A DNA stretch of 64,000 nucleotides from NCBI GenBank assembly GCA_018466975.1, contig CM031555.1:1116001-1180000 (forward strand), in the 5' to 3' direction. Position numbers and translations under genes: made by a program. The notes below the pieces were generated by a model. That model was not told the origin of the DNA. It saw only the letters and a list, made by a program, of their open reading frames with translations, and searched no databases. Each line of letters starts with the position of its first letter. The stretch's first letter is position 1. This document shows, in pieces, positions 22,237 through 34,044 of this stretch. Source of the stretch: Sparassis latifolia. Lineage: Eukaryota; Basidiomycota; Agaricomycetes; Polyporales; Sparassidaceae.

Positions 22237-22371
22237 TTGGAGACTCGTCGATGGGCGCTTGTGACCGAAGCAGACGGTAGCGCCGGGCGCGTGAATCGTG
22301 CCGAGGGAGTTGCGCATCTCTCGTCCTTCTGGACGCTCGTCTTCATTCAAACTATTTGACTCTGCTAGTAA
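22237..22371. promoter_or_regulatory. Short divergent promoter between MSS51 and the scramblase gene
   Basis: Only 135 bases separate the two chosen start codons, so both transcripts must start here or within the alternative 5' reading of MSS51. No TATA box is evident. Inferred from gene layout only. Confidence 0.5.
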
Positions 22372-23928
22372 ATGTTCGCACTGGGAAGGGGCTCCAGAAC
22401 ATTGCTGAGTGCTGCCCGGCCGGCCGATGCTGTCTCGTCCATCTTTTGCCGCCCTTATGCGCTTTCGAGGTTTCCGGAACGCCGCCCTGGCACAGGCAGA
22501 ATACGTTCTGAGGCATCCTTGAACGATATCAGGTCGCGGGAGAATTCTGGCCGGCGGGGACCTACCAACGACGAGCTTCCTACCTACGACCGGTCCCCCT
22601 TGTGGGAGGCCAGCAAGAGAGCTCCCGTCAGTGACCCTGAGGCTGGACTGAAGAGGCTGCTGCTAGACAACAATCAGCTCGTCATTACGAGGTATCTGTG
22701 TTCTGCTGCGCCTCCGTCGAGGATACTCTCATGTTCGCAGACAGTTCGAGATGCTCAATATCTTCATTGGGTTCGAGCAATCGAATCGATATGTGATTTG
22801 TCTGTAGCAAGCCTTTTCTGAACCTATCCCGTCTCTTTGACTGGAACTTTGAACAGCGAACGAAAGGGAAGACACTCTCGGCTTCATCGCTGAAGAACCC
22901 CGCGGTTTCCTCTCCACCTTCTCGCGCCAGATACTCCGCACGCATAGGCCGTTCCGTGCGTTGGTTATGGATGCGGACGGGAACCCCGTCCTATGGGTGT
23001 GTAGCCGCGTGGAAGGTGCTTCGATCTCTATCTCTCACCTCTCGCGCATCGCAGCTCCGACGGCCATTCCAGTTTATCAACTCACGCATGTACGTTCAGC
23101 GGCTGAAGGATCTTCACGAGTACACTTCCCAGGGCGAGCCGGTCCTCGACACCTTTGCGGAGGTCCAGCAGCGCTGGCATCTGTGGCGTAGGCGTTATGA
23201 CTTATTTTTGAGGTTCGTGCCCCGGTCTCGTCAATACGTCGGAGCTCAAGCGGTACCACTGAGCTAGGGATGAGAAACGCCGTATCCTTTCAAAAGATGA
23301 CCTGTTCAAACAGGTGGCGCGTGTCGACGAAGGATTCTGGGCTTGGGACTTCACCATTCAAGATTCCCGTGGAGAAGAAATGGCTACCGTGAATCGAAGG
23401 TTCCGCGGATTAGGGCGCGAGGTCGGTTATTATACTCGTCAAGTTGACTTACTCCATTTACTTGTTCTCTGTACAGCTATTCACGGACACAGGTACATTG
23501 CTATCTCTGTACTGTCAAGTGATGGATGAGCGCTCATGTGGATGCCATCTCGCAGGTCAATATTTCGTTCGCTTTGGTCCCATGCCCCAAGATCCCGACG
23601 ATCCCACACCTCGTGCACCTTCGATTGTGCGTGATATAACGTTGGATGAACGTGCTGTGAGTCATCGCGCTCCCTCAGTTGTTCGAGGAATTAACTGATG
23701 ATGTTGCATAGCTTGTGCTTGCGTTGGCTGGTCAGTACTCATGCGCGCGGATGACTGGTATTCTTCGTACTGAATAATATGCTTGGCAGTCAACATCGAT
23801 TTCGACTACTTCTCCCGTCATTCTGGGTGAGTCGCATTGCACCAAGAAGTGTAGAGAGAGGGCTGACTTGTGACAGTCATGGCGGAACGTGGTTTCCTAT
23901 GTTCGACTCGTTTGGCGGTGACGCCTAG
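22372..23928 (+). CDS. AIM25: Mitochondrial phospholipid scramblase-like protein (Aim25 family)
   Basis: A scramblase-family beta-barrel protein; the fungal member Aim25 is mitochondrial. The N-terminus MFALGRGSRTLLSAARPADA looks like a mitochondrial presequence. After SPLWEASKRAPVSDPEAGL come FEMLNIFIGFEQSNRYVI, GFIAEEPRGFLSTFSRQILR, HRPFRALVMDADGNPVLW, LRRPFQFINSRMYVQ, EVQQRWHLWRRRYDLFL, VARVDEGFWAWDFTIQD, MATVNRRFRGLGRE, LFTDTGQYFVRF, and a C-terminal hydrophobic LVLALAVNIDFDYFSRHS segment ending MFDSFGGDA with TAG at 23,926-23,928. About eight short introns are present; the joins at LRDEKRRILSK and RYVISNERED were chosen because they restore family sequence. It shares a divergent promoter with MSS51. 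Confidence 0.83.
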
Positions 23929-25534
23929 ACTGACCTACCAGACTGAGCTCGCTTTTACCCCACAACCGAGTCGATACTTTTCACAAGTTTTCCCACTCAG
24001 TCCAGTGTGAAACCGAGTTCCGCAAATCTGTGTCCAAACCTGACTCGAGATAATTTCGGGAGCTCAGCTTACGACCGTCGGATATTACATGTTCAGACAC
24101 AACACATATGTGTAAATTAGCTCAATACATTTTCTCACCTCCAGTTTCTTTCCTCGGGCGCCACTTCGATGACGTCTGAGCGCTTCTACGGGCAGCATGA
24201 TCACGTGCTGAGCGCCGACCGAGGACGCGAGGTCATCGGAGAATTTGCATTGATCTGGTTTGACCTTTATCAGGCCCTGTAAGGCCTTACAAGCCTTGCC
24301 AGACGTGAAAGATGCACCAGGCAGGTAGATGACCTGATAAGCAGTAGTAAAACTATCTACTGATTTTCCAGAGCTACAAGGCTGGCAATTTTTCACCAAT
24401 CTGGTACATATGATGGATGCTTGTGAGCTCGAGTACGGCCACATGCACCGCCACCACAAATAGAAAACACCAAATATATTTCGGTAGAGTCGTACATAGC
24501 ACTCACAAAGAACGCCGAGAGCACTACATTTGCCGAGGATCATGACCGGGTATGGATATGCAATACCTGAGGCGTGTTGGCGAGGCGGACAGATGGGTGT
24601 ATTGGCGATAGCCATGCAGTAGACCCTCGTGTACAAGCATGCACGTTCAGCATAGAGGTCGCGACGGGAGACTCACACGGAGTGTCCCAATAGGTGTCGG
24701 ACGGGTCCGCATATGGTGGCTCAACCCAGTTTGTATCTTCGCAACGCACGAAAGCGACGAAAACAGCACCAACCTTGCGCCTTCGGATCCAGCCACACCA
24801 TTCACACCATCACGAGAATCCGATGCAATGTCTCAAAATTATTGGCATTCATGTAGCGTACCATGACTCGCCCGAGCTTCTTCGCCGCGGAGTCCCGGAG
24901 ACCCTGGAGGTTGCATTACCAGACACATCTAGGCTCCACGAGAATAAGGTGCACCACAATATGCACAATCCATGGAAATTTCTGCACACATAACTGTCAG
25001 TAAGAAGTCAAATCCCCCAACATTGACATGGTGTACACCATGGAGCAAAGCCAGCTCGAGGATGACAACAGTACGCATAAGAGTCTCCGCATAGCGACAC
25101 AGAATTAAAACTGTGGAGCAAACAGCTCGAGAGTTTCAGAGAAAGATAACGGGGTGCTCCATGGTGAGAGGGAGAGGCAAGGGAGATCGTATCGATATTG
25201 ATGTTGAAAAGCGAACGTGGACCATGTGCTAGTTTAGGGCGGGCTGACGAAGACTTTAACTTCGTAATCCGGGATCCGGAAAGCCGATGAAACAAGACTT
25301 GTCCAGCCTAACAAGCCATGCGCAAGAACGTCGGAAGTCTATCAAGACTTACCAGATAGCGCCAAGGATCGTGGAGGTTCGTAAGATGTGACAAGCTATC
25401 ATCAGCTTCGGTCACAGTGGTGTGACTCTGGTCAGCGCTACCAGGTAAAACCAGATCACGCCCAATTTCCCGATGGTAGACTTGTCGCAGGCGACGAACA
25501 CGAGTCGGAAGATTCACCTCTCTACGCCGTCGAC
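23929..25534. other. Gene-poor interval; possible uncharacterised minus-strand gene
   Basis: No recognisable family is present. On the minus strand several stretches look like exons: LRDSAAKKLGRVMVRYMNAN near 24,890-24,820, GAVFVAFVRCEDTNWVEPPY near 24,765-24,680 ending at a GTGAGT donor, and a longer one, 24,351-24,139, containing AYQVIYLPGASFTSGKACKA and GAQHVIMLPVEALRRH, also ending at GTGAG. They do not join convincingly in one frame, and I cannot name a function. The rest, including the immediate upstream region of the M13 peptidase gene, shows nothing. Confidence 0.3.
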
Positions 25535-28500
25535 ATGGCGGACACCAGGGACGCAACGTCCCCTACGGATGAAGGTAACATGTCGTAGGTTTTTGTAGTC
25601 ATGTCTGACATTCTCATGACTTCCTGACCAGAATCGGCCCCGCTCCTTCAAGACGCGCAGCAACCACTGCCGAAGCCAACACTCCTCGAACGCATTACCT
25701 CGATAGTCCAAGAACCCTCACGCCGCTGACGCAGATCCTCCTCATTGTCGCGCTTATCTTCCTCTTACTCAGTTCTGTCTTCATCGGCCTCTTCGCCGGA
25801 GCGCAGCACAAACTGAACGGCAAGCATGGCGGGGATGGAGAAGCCCCTCCGGCCAAGACAGTTACTGTCACAGCTACGGCGACTGCTACAGCCACGGCTA
25901 CCGCCACTTCCACTTCTGTATCAACGTCTACTGTTGGTGCGCCTCCCCTTCCCACGGCTCCTCCAGCAGAGGTGCGTTCGTCATGCATTATCCACGCTTC
26001 CGACACTGAAGGGATCAACGCGTGTAGCCCTTGTGCTTGACTTCGGACTGCATCCTCCTCGCTTCGTCTGTTCTGTCGTCACTTGACATGACACAGGACC
26101 CGTGCGAGAACTTCTACGAGTATGCGAGTGTGTAACTTGCTGCTTGTTCTGCTGGCATCTACTCACCTCTTTCCCCCAGACGGTGGTTGGTTGAAGGAAC
26201 ATCCTGTTCCCTCCGACAAGGGGGCTTTTGGCCAATTTGAAGCCCTGTCACTTCAGAACAAACGTCTGTTGCAGCGGATTCTGTCTTCGGACTCGCCGTC
26301 GCGCTTTACTGAATTGTCCGCGTCTTATGGCGCATCGTACGATGATCAAATTCTCAAGAAGCTGCGCGGCTTGTACTCTTCGTGCTTGAATGAGGACAAG
26401 CTTAACGAGATTGGGACGGAGCCTTTGGCGAAGGTGACTAGCAAGATCCGGAAACTATTGCGAGGCGAGACAACGGTGGTCGAGCTTGCTTCGACCGACA
26501 ACAAGCCAGGGAAGGAGGGTCTGACCGCTGCGGTTGCCTATCTGCATTCTCGGGGTATGCCTTTTCTCTCGTAGCTTGGGGCACCTGTTAACTGACACTG
26601 GACTCCAGGTATCGACGCACTATTTGATGTGACTATCGAGGGTGACGTAGGTCAGGATCCCAACTTCATGGCACTTTGGTTTGGTCAGCCCGGGCTTGGC
26701 CTGCCTTCGAAGGTTAGTAAAGACGCGTCCGAATTAAAGCCTTCATCAACATGTTTCTTCAGGAATATTATGAGGAAGACGATGTTGTGGAGTTCTACCA
26801 AAATGTGCTAGAGCATCTCCTTGTGACACTGGCAGAAGAAGAGAAGGCACTTGAGATACGGCAGAATGCCCCAACTACATCGACTGTTCACGAAGAGCGT
26901 CTAAGAGTCTGGCCTCCCTGGCCATGGCCACCATGGGGTGGCGATGATGATGACCAAAAAGAGCCGGAAGACCCGATTAACCAGACAGAGAGAGCGCACG
27001 AATTGGCGATGAAGATTGTCAAGCTGGAGAAAGCGATTGCGAATGCCAGCCTGGATCTGTGCGTCTCTTACTTGCAAGATCGCGTCCGGGACTGACACTC
27101 ACTGCCTGCGTCCACAGAGATGTCATACAGCAGGATCCATTTGCGACGTACAATCCTGTCCCGCTGGAGAACCTCACTTCCACTGTTCCACAGATTGACT
27201 TTCCCGCTTATTTTACGACTTTCGCTCCCCGGAATTTCCCATCAACTGTCATATTGACTTCACCGACCTACGCGGTATCGCTGTCTGCAATTTTGAATGA
27301 GACTAGCACCGACACCATTGAGGCCTACTTCGTGACTCGCGCTGGACTTGGTTTTGCACCGTATCTTGGTGTTGAGACCGAGGCGTGGAAGGCAGTGCGA
27401 AGCCTGGAAGAGCGGCTGCGCGGTCTGAAGAAAGGCGCGATTGGCGACCGTTCCGAGTTCTGTGTCACACAAGTAGAGGAAACTATGGGCTTCGCCGCGG
27501 GAAGGTACTTTGTCAATGAGACATTTGGAGGCGACTCCAGGGAGAAGGGGACGAAGATTATCACCGGTCAGCCGCTTGGTGAAGAAGTCACATCTTTTGT
27601 ACTCACGTTTTATTCCATGCTATTTTGTCAGACATTGTGAAGACTTTCAAGGCTTCGCTACCTCATATTGCATGGATGGACGAGGAGAGCGCCTCCGCTG
27701 CTGCTGGAAAGGTTCGTATCCTTGTCGCTGATGATATATGGCGCTCAACGTAATGTCGCTACCCAGGCTGATGCAATTCGCGTGAAAGTTGGCTTCTCAT
27801 TGTCTCCTGATACTCGTGATCCACGTTCGATCGCGAACTACTACTCGCTTGTCACGATCCACAAAGATACGTTCTTTGAGAATATTGAGAGCGCCAGGTT
27901 TGTTCACTCCATCAGCTGTCCAGTACTGTCACGAGTTTGTCGATAATAATGTTCTACTCAGCGTGGACGAACAGAGACGTGCTTGGCAAAAACTGGGCAA
28001 ACAGCGCGATCTCGACGAGTGGGAGATGTATCCCTCCATGGTGAATGCATATTTCAATCCTCCCGCTAACGAGGTATGGGAACATCGCTTATTCAGAGGA
28101 TTGACTCTGAATTTCAATGTCTCCGTTTAGATCGTCTTCCCTGCTGGCATCTTGCAGCCTCCGTTTTTTTCCAAGGACTGGTATGTATTAATCTGTTCGT
28201 GGAACCTTGAGTGCCAGATCCTCATGCGTCACTCAGGCCCGGATACATGTCCTACGGCTCGTTCGGGCAGGTCGCTGCCCATGAGTTGACAGTGAGCCTC
28301 CGTGACCCACTGGCTTATTGTCTACGAATTGACTGCTTCATCAGCACGCGTTTGATTCTGCTGGTAGAATGTACAATCAGCAGGGCAAACTGGAAGAGTG
28401 GTGGACGAACGCTACCAGTGAAGGCTTCAACGTGAGGCAAGAATGCATCGTTAAGCAGTTTTCTGGTTAGCCCATCCATCCACCTCCCTACCCATTCGAT

Positions 28501-29169
28501 AAGTGACACGTTTATGCTTTCAGAATATACTGTGGACGATGGGAAGGGCGGCACGGTTCATGTCAATGTGAGCAATGATTTTGCACTCTGAAAATTAGCA
28601 TATGCTGATCGCGTTCCAGGGCAATCTGTGCGTATCACAACAGGGCTTCTTGGCGAATACCTGACGCTGTTGAAGGACATCCGGAGAAAACATTGGCGAT
28701 TCGGGTACCATTCAAGCATATCGTGCATGGAAGGCCCAGTACAACGGTGCGACCGAGTTCCTGCTGCCGGGATTGAACTTCACTCGGTGAGTTCAGTTGT
28801 GTAATACTTGCCACCATCGGTCACCATATGCTCGTGATGCAGTGATCAAATGTTCTTCATCGCGACATCCCAGCATTGGGCACGCAACATCAAACCTGAG
28901 TCAGCAGTGAGTGCTCTAAAATTCTTAAAGGATGTGTTCATGACTATGAATGATCCCAGGTGGCACGCGTCCGGACTGATCCGCATTCGCCCAACCAATA
29001 TCGCGTGGATGGTACTCTTTACAACATTCCTGAGTTTGCGACTGCATTCCACTGCTCGGCGACAGCCAAGGTGAGCTCATCTTCCCGTCCCATCTCGTTC
29101 ACACTACTGACTGTCGTTTTCTACACTTAGTTGAACCCACCGCAGGAAAAACGGTGCATTTTCTGGTAG
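25535..29169 (+). CDS. Neprilysin/endothelin-converting-enzyme-like zinc metallopeptidase, family M13
   Basis: A type II membrane metalloendopeptidase of the secretory pathway or cell surface. The start ATG at 25,535 gives [13 protein letters not shown], an acidic cytosolic tail with a dileucine (SAPLLQDA), one transmembrane segment ([20 protein letters not shown]), then a Thr/Ala-rich stalk (25,858-25,930) and [10 protein letters not shown]...DGGWLK. The zinc site is HELTHAFD, with an intron between T and the second H (28,292-28,344), and the downstream glutamate is in [10 protein letters not shown], recovered by an intron ending [27 protein letters not shown] is the family block before it. 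The C-terminus is [20 protein letters not shown] with TAG at 29,167-29,169, as in other members. [16 protein letters not shown] insert interrupts the N-terminal half. About 17 introns; roughly 900 residues; the frame appears intact. Confidence 0.9.
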
Positions 29170-29497
29170 AGAGCTTTTTGTAGATTGTTAGTATTTAAGA
29201 ATTTGAAGGAGGTCGTCTCATTCATGCTGTATACACCATTACACCAATACGAAGGACGGAGGCTGGATCACGATTCACCGACCCGCTCCGGGGAGGCAGA
29301 TCTGACTGAAGATCTGCGCTCCAGCTTGTCCTGGGCGCCAATTTGACTCGTAACTTATGCGGCGTGTGTGCTGAATCTGCTTGCATGAACTAACGATACT
29401 CCTGCTTCACAACCTCATGTCGGTGCACACCGGCACGTTAACCCTATAGCTGATCACTACTGTTTCTTCTAGACAACCACTTCTGCTTTACTGTGCC
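29170..29497. other. Intergenic region upstream of mitochondrial IF-2
   Basis: This 330-base interval is non-coding. It contains an inverted repeat at 29,292-29,322: GGAG-GCAGATCT, loop GACTGA, AGATCTGC-G-CTCC, a 12-pair stem with one bulged base. Its role is unknown; it could be part of the IFM1 5' leader or the M13 3' end. Confidence 0.5.
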
Positions 29498-32400
29498 ATG
29501 CAGCAAGCTCGTCAGTCCCTACGGCTTACCCCCCGCGGTGTACGCGCATCATCGAGCGCAGTGAATGTGGCTGTTAGTGGTACTGCGGCCTCTTTTTCAA
29601 AATGCTAACGTGGTGCAGCCTAGATCGCTAGGTAAATGGGAACGTCCGCAACCGACCTCGTCGGTCGACTCTGTGCCCGCTGGACCATCCACTCCACTAC
29701 CAAAAGGCAGGAGTTGGGCGCGTCCAGAGCAACCCAGTTCTCCGTTAACCCCAAGAACGCCTGCACTGGATAAGTGGGAGCGTCGCGAGGACAGACGCAG
29801 CAGGGATCCAACTCCTCAGGTGTCGAGCTCCTCTATTCTTGAGAGAGAGAGAGCTCCTCCTCCTCATCAAGCACCCGGTTCAAGTTCTTTTCAGAGAGGG
29901 CCTGCTCCTCATCAAGCTGGCCCTGGTCCTAGTTTACCTTCACGAGAAGCGGCTCCTCATCAATCCTTCAATTTCTCTGTGTTGCCGCGGCGCCAGCAAC
30001 AACGCCAGCGACCTCCCCGTGACACCAAATGGCAGAAGAGTGGCAATGGTGTTCCCATCACTTCACTGGGAAATATTCTCCGGAAGGATCGAATCCAGAC
30101 TGATTTGGCCGGTGTGGAGAAAGAGAATACCGACGAAACTCTCGAAGAAGAGGAAGGCAAAACTACCCCTTCCATCAATGCAGGCGATGTAGCCGAACCT
30201 TTAGATGCAGATTCTGATGTTGCGGAGTATTCTCGTGCAGGAATGCATGCACGCCATGGCTGGAAGGAGAACGGGTCTATCGTTGCCAGAGCTAATAACC
30301 CACATCTTTTGCGTATGCGACCTGGAGTTCACACACCTACGTACAAGGAAAACAAACGGAAAGGGCTGAAGAATGCAAAACCGGTCAATCTCGACATATT
30401 CATTCCCAGTGTGGTCACCGTAGGGAACTTGGCTAGACTTCTTAATGTCCGTTTAGGTGAGTTAACTCCTTCATCTTTATTTATAAACTCGTAATTACCT
30501 GTCTCTAGACAACCTACGGCGCAAGATGATGAAGGTGGGCATGGAGGCGGAAGCGTCATATGATCATAGTATGTGGATGCGTGAACTCGGTGCCTCGGTA
30601 ACCTTACAACATCAACGTAGTGCTAACGGCCGAGTATGCATCATTACTGGCGATGGAATACGGTCGCAATCCCGTCGTCAATGACGAGGCAGCTTTCGAT
30701 ATATACCCTCCGTACGTGTCTAGTCCGTCTTCCCGTGTATTCATGTTGAACTTCCGAATACAGAGCTGCACCAGCAGATCCATCGAGTCTTCCCTACAGG
30801 CCTCCGGTCGTGACCATCATGGGACACGTCGATCATGGTAAGACGACACTGCTCGACACCCTGCGATCTACGTCTGTGGCAAAGGCCGAAGCGGGGGGTA
30901 TCACGCAGCACATTGGCGCGTTCTCGGTCCCAGTTCCAGCCAGCAGCGGTGAGAAGGGTCAGGCAAAGACGATCACCTTCTTGGATACTCCCGGGCACGC
31001 TGCCTTCTCCGCAATGCGCGCGCGAGGCGCGCGTGTAACTGACATCGTTGTGCTGGTCGTAGCCGCAGATGATGGTATCATGCCCCAGACGCGCGAGGTC
31101 GTCGAGCTAATCAAGAAGGACGATACGACCGTAGTTGTCGCTATCAACAAGGTGGACAAACCCGGAGTTGACGTAGTGCGTAGTCCGTCATTTTGGTCTG
31201 TGCGTTTATTGATATAGCCCCTGTTGCAGAGCAAGGTCGAGAACGCGCTGTTGGCTGAAGGCCTCCAGCTGGAGACTTTTGGTGGCGACGTTCCTTCAGT
31301 ACAAGTTTCCGGTTTGACGGGCCAAGGCCTTGACCAGCTTGTGGAAACCATCTCATTACTCTCAGAAATGAAAGACCTTCGAGCGGAACGCGAAGGCAAT
31401 GTGCATGGCTACGTGATCGAGTCGAAGCTCCAGAAGGGCCTGGGGTAAGGACGTTTCTCAGATTACTGTCAACCGTATTGATGAGATATCCTAGACCTGT
31501 CGCAACAGTCCTGATAAGTCGCGGTTGCTTGACGTCAGGTGCCTATATCATCTGCGGAATGAGCAACGCGAAAGTCCGCCTACTGACTGACTCGAACGGC
31601 AAGAATGTGAAGGCCGCTTATCCTGGGACGGCCGTCACTGTTTCGGGGTGGAAGGAGTTGCCTCATGCTGGTGATGAAGTGCTGCAGGGGACCGAATCGG
31701 AAGTCAAGAAAGCGTTAGAAAACCGTATACGCAAAACCGAGATGGATGCTACGCTTGGCGATATGGAAGCTCTAAACGAGCAGCGTCGCTTAGAAAGAGA
31801 GCAGAAGGAAAAGGACGAGAATGGTGACGAGGACGTGAACAATGCGGAGGCTGGTCCTGCGAACAGCAATGACGGTCCGAAGGAGCTGAAGTTGGTGATC
31901 AAGGGTGATGTCAGCGGAAGTGTGGAGGCGGTTGCTGGTGCACTCGAGGGTATCGGGAACAAGGTCGCTCGTGTCAAGATCGTTGCTACCGGCGTAGGGG
32001 ACGTCACCGAGTCGGACGTTCTGAGGGCGAAAGCTGTGAACGGTAAGGGTGCTAGTTCGGTGAGTTGCCTGAATCTGACAAGTCATCGTGACAGGTGCTG
32101 TCGTCGCTTTTTCTGTGAACACGCCTCGCAGTGTCCAAGCCGAGGCAAATTCTCAACAGGTCCCAGTGTTCTCCTCGGCCATCATCTATCGTCTGATGGA
32201 CACCGTGAAAGAACGCGTCATCGCGTTGCTTCCTCCCATCATCGAGAGGCGCGTTACTGGCGAAGCGACCGTACAGCAGATCTTCGACATTCAAATGAAG
32301 GGGAGGCAAACGAAGAAAGTCGCCGGTTGTCGTATTACAAACGGTCTGGTGGAGAAAAACAAGCTAGCTCGAGTGGTCAGGAATGGAGACACCGTTCACG

Positions 32401-32613
32401 AAGGCAAGTTTATTAACCCACTTGCTCTGGCAACGCCTACTCATACTTATTCTCTCCTTAGGGCGCCTTGAAACAATGAAGCAACACAAAAAAGACATTA
32501 CAGAGGCGACGAAGGGGACAGAGTGTGGACTGGCTTTCGAAGGATGGGATGACCTTCGCGAGGGCGATATGATACAGATGTGCCAGGAAATAGAGAAACC
32601 AGGTACTTTATAA
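29498..32613 (+). CDS. IFM1: Mitochondrial translation initiation factor IF-2
   Basis: A GTPase that brings initiator tRNA to the mitochondrial ribosome. The start ATG at 29,498 gives [20 protein letters not shown], a good mitochondrial presequence. A long low-complexity N-terminal region (repeated PPHQ/APHQ units, then an acidic block) precedes [20 protein letters not shown]. The G domain has [25 protein letters not shown] and [20 protein letters not shown] is switch I. Domains II-IV follow: [81 protein letters not shown] and [19 protein letters not shown]. The stop is TAA at 32,611-32,613. About eight introns. It converges on the CHORD gene, the stops 63 bases apart. Confidence 0.92.
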
Positions 32614-32676
32614 TGGGATTAATGCATTCAGGTACAACACTTTCTGTATTATGCAATCACGAGGATGCCTTTCCAC

Positions 32677-34044
32677 TCATGATGCTCTAGATTTGTTGGA
32701 TTCGTCCAGAATCAGATCCTTCCCGCCAATTGTGCCAGTCCTCCCACTGACACCAAAGGTCAAGCTAATGCCACCCAGGTTTCTGTCGGTCTTCTCGAGA
32801 AGGGTCCAGCTCCTGGTATCTTGCTTCTTGAGAATCAACTCCACCTAGCGAGATCGATATACCAGAGATCGAGGTGAAAAAAAAAGAGCCTTACCTTCGT
32901 CCCATAGTACTTGTAAGAAGATGCCTCTGGGTCAACTGGACCGAATAGCTCTATGGATTTTCGGAAACGCTTAGACGCGGGAAGGTAAAGATCAAGCTGG
33001 ATCTGCATGACCGGGAGTCAACAATCCACGAATCATTCTGAGGTGAAGTAAACGCACTCTGCTCTGCTCTATCCGGACAGAACTGCGGTCTTTGTCAACT
33101 TGCTTCGCGAAGACGGATACATGCACCTCAGTAGGAGTCTGGTAATGGTCGATTCGGCAATCCGTGAATTGTTCAGTCTGTTCAGTTTTACACATAGATC
33201 GTGAAGCTTGTGCAACCGACATAAGAAAGTACTTACTGTATCTTTAACACTCGACTTGGGGACGAAGACATGTCGTCCCGTTTTGCAGCCCTGGATCTTG
33301 AGGAATTCGTCGAACTCAAGGACCCGCCTTTTGCAGCAGAGGTAGCCCTTACGACGATTGAATGAGGTTGATTGTCTATGCACTCAGAAGAATATCAACT
33401 ACCTTACTACCTTCCCGGAAGATGGGCTAGAGACGAGGTCGTCGATTTGTTAGAGATCTGACCAACGAGATCAACGTCGAAAACTCACAGGCATCGGATG
33501 GTACGCACAGACCGTCCCCGGACCATTCCCTATTCGGTTGACTTCGTCGCTCTCGAAAATCGCCTGACATCCGTTGTGCCTGCACTTTGTACCTGAGGGA
33601 ACCGTCGCAGCTAGATCCTCCTCCTCTTCTTCGGTTGGGGCAGGTTTTACGGCGGAGGGCGATGCTACGGTAGCCGTGAAAGCCTCAGATCCAGATGGTT
33701 TAGAGGTATAGATCTCCTTTCCAGCTTGCGAGTCGGCCATTTTCAGATTCACATTTGCGGACGGTTTTGGCGCCTCTGTCTTCACAGCCTCATCTGTATG
33801 GAATCCCGTAGTGCAGCCCTGGATAGCTAGTGAAACAGTGCACGCAGCACCAGGAGAGTACGCTCACTGGTATGTTCATGAATTCATCGAAATCTAGTAC
33901 CGGCTTGTTCGAATCGGAACAGCACGACCAAGACTTCAACCCTTCATGGAAGACAGGTCCACCTGAGTGATATGTGCAACTCTCGGTCGTGTTGTTAGCA
34001 GCGTCATATTCCTGACCACAGCCCTTGTGAGTGCAGCGCGGCAT
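32677..34044 (-). CDS. CHORD and CS domain protein (CHORDC1/RAR1-type HSP90 co-chaperone)
   Basis: CHORD-CS proteins bind zinc and act with HSP90 and SGT1. The start at 34,044 gives MPRCTHKGCGQEYDA. The first CHORD has C and H at CTHKGCG, CTYHSGGPVFHEGLKSWSCC, LDFDEFMNIPGC and GFHT. A linker rich in Ala/Pro/Glu follows, then the second CHORD (CRHNGCQAIFE, CAYHPMPPIFREGSKGYLCC, LEFDEFLKIQGCKTGRH). The C-terminal CS domain contains CRIDHYQTPTEVHVSVFAK and, at the end, ELFGPVDPEASSYKYYGTKV and LTFGVSGRTGTIGG. The stop is TGA at 32,677-32,679. About six introns. Metazoan and fungal members have two CHORDs plus CS, as here. Complete by inspection. Confidence 0.88.

Noticed and set aside
22237..22350. 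N-terminal extension of MSS51 to ATG 22,350
   Set aside because: It would place the start 21 bases from the divergent gene and bury the mitochondrial presequence that begins at 22,236.
28615..28690. Apparent loss of the GENIAD-type motif in the M13 peptidase
   Set aside because: An intron from gtgcgt to gaag recovers [13 protein letters not shown], so the third zinc ligand is present.
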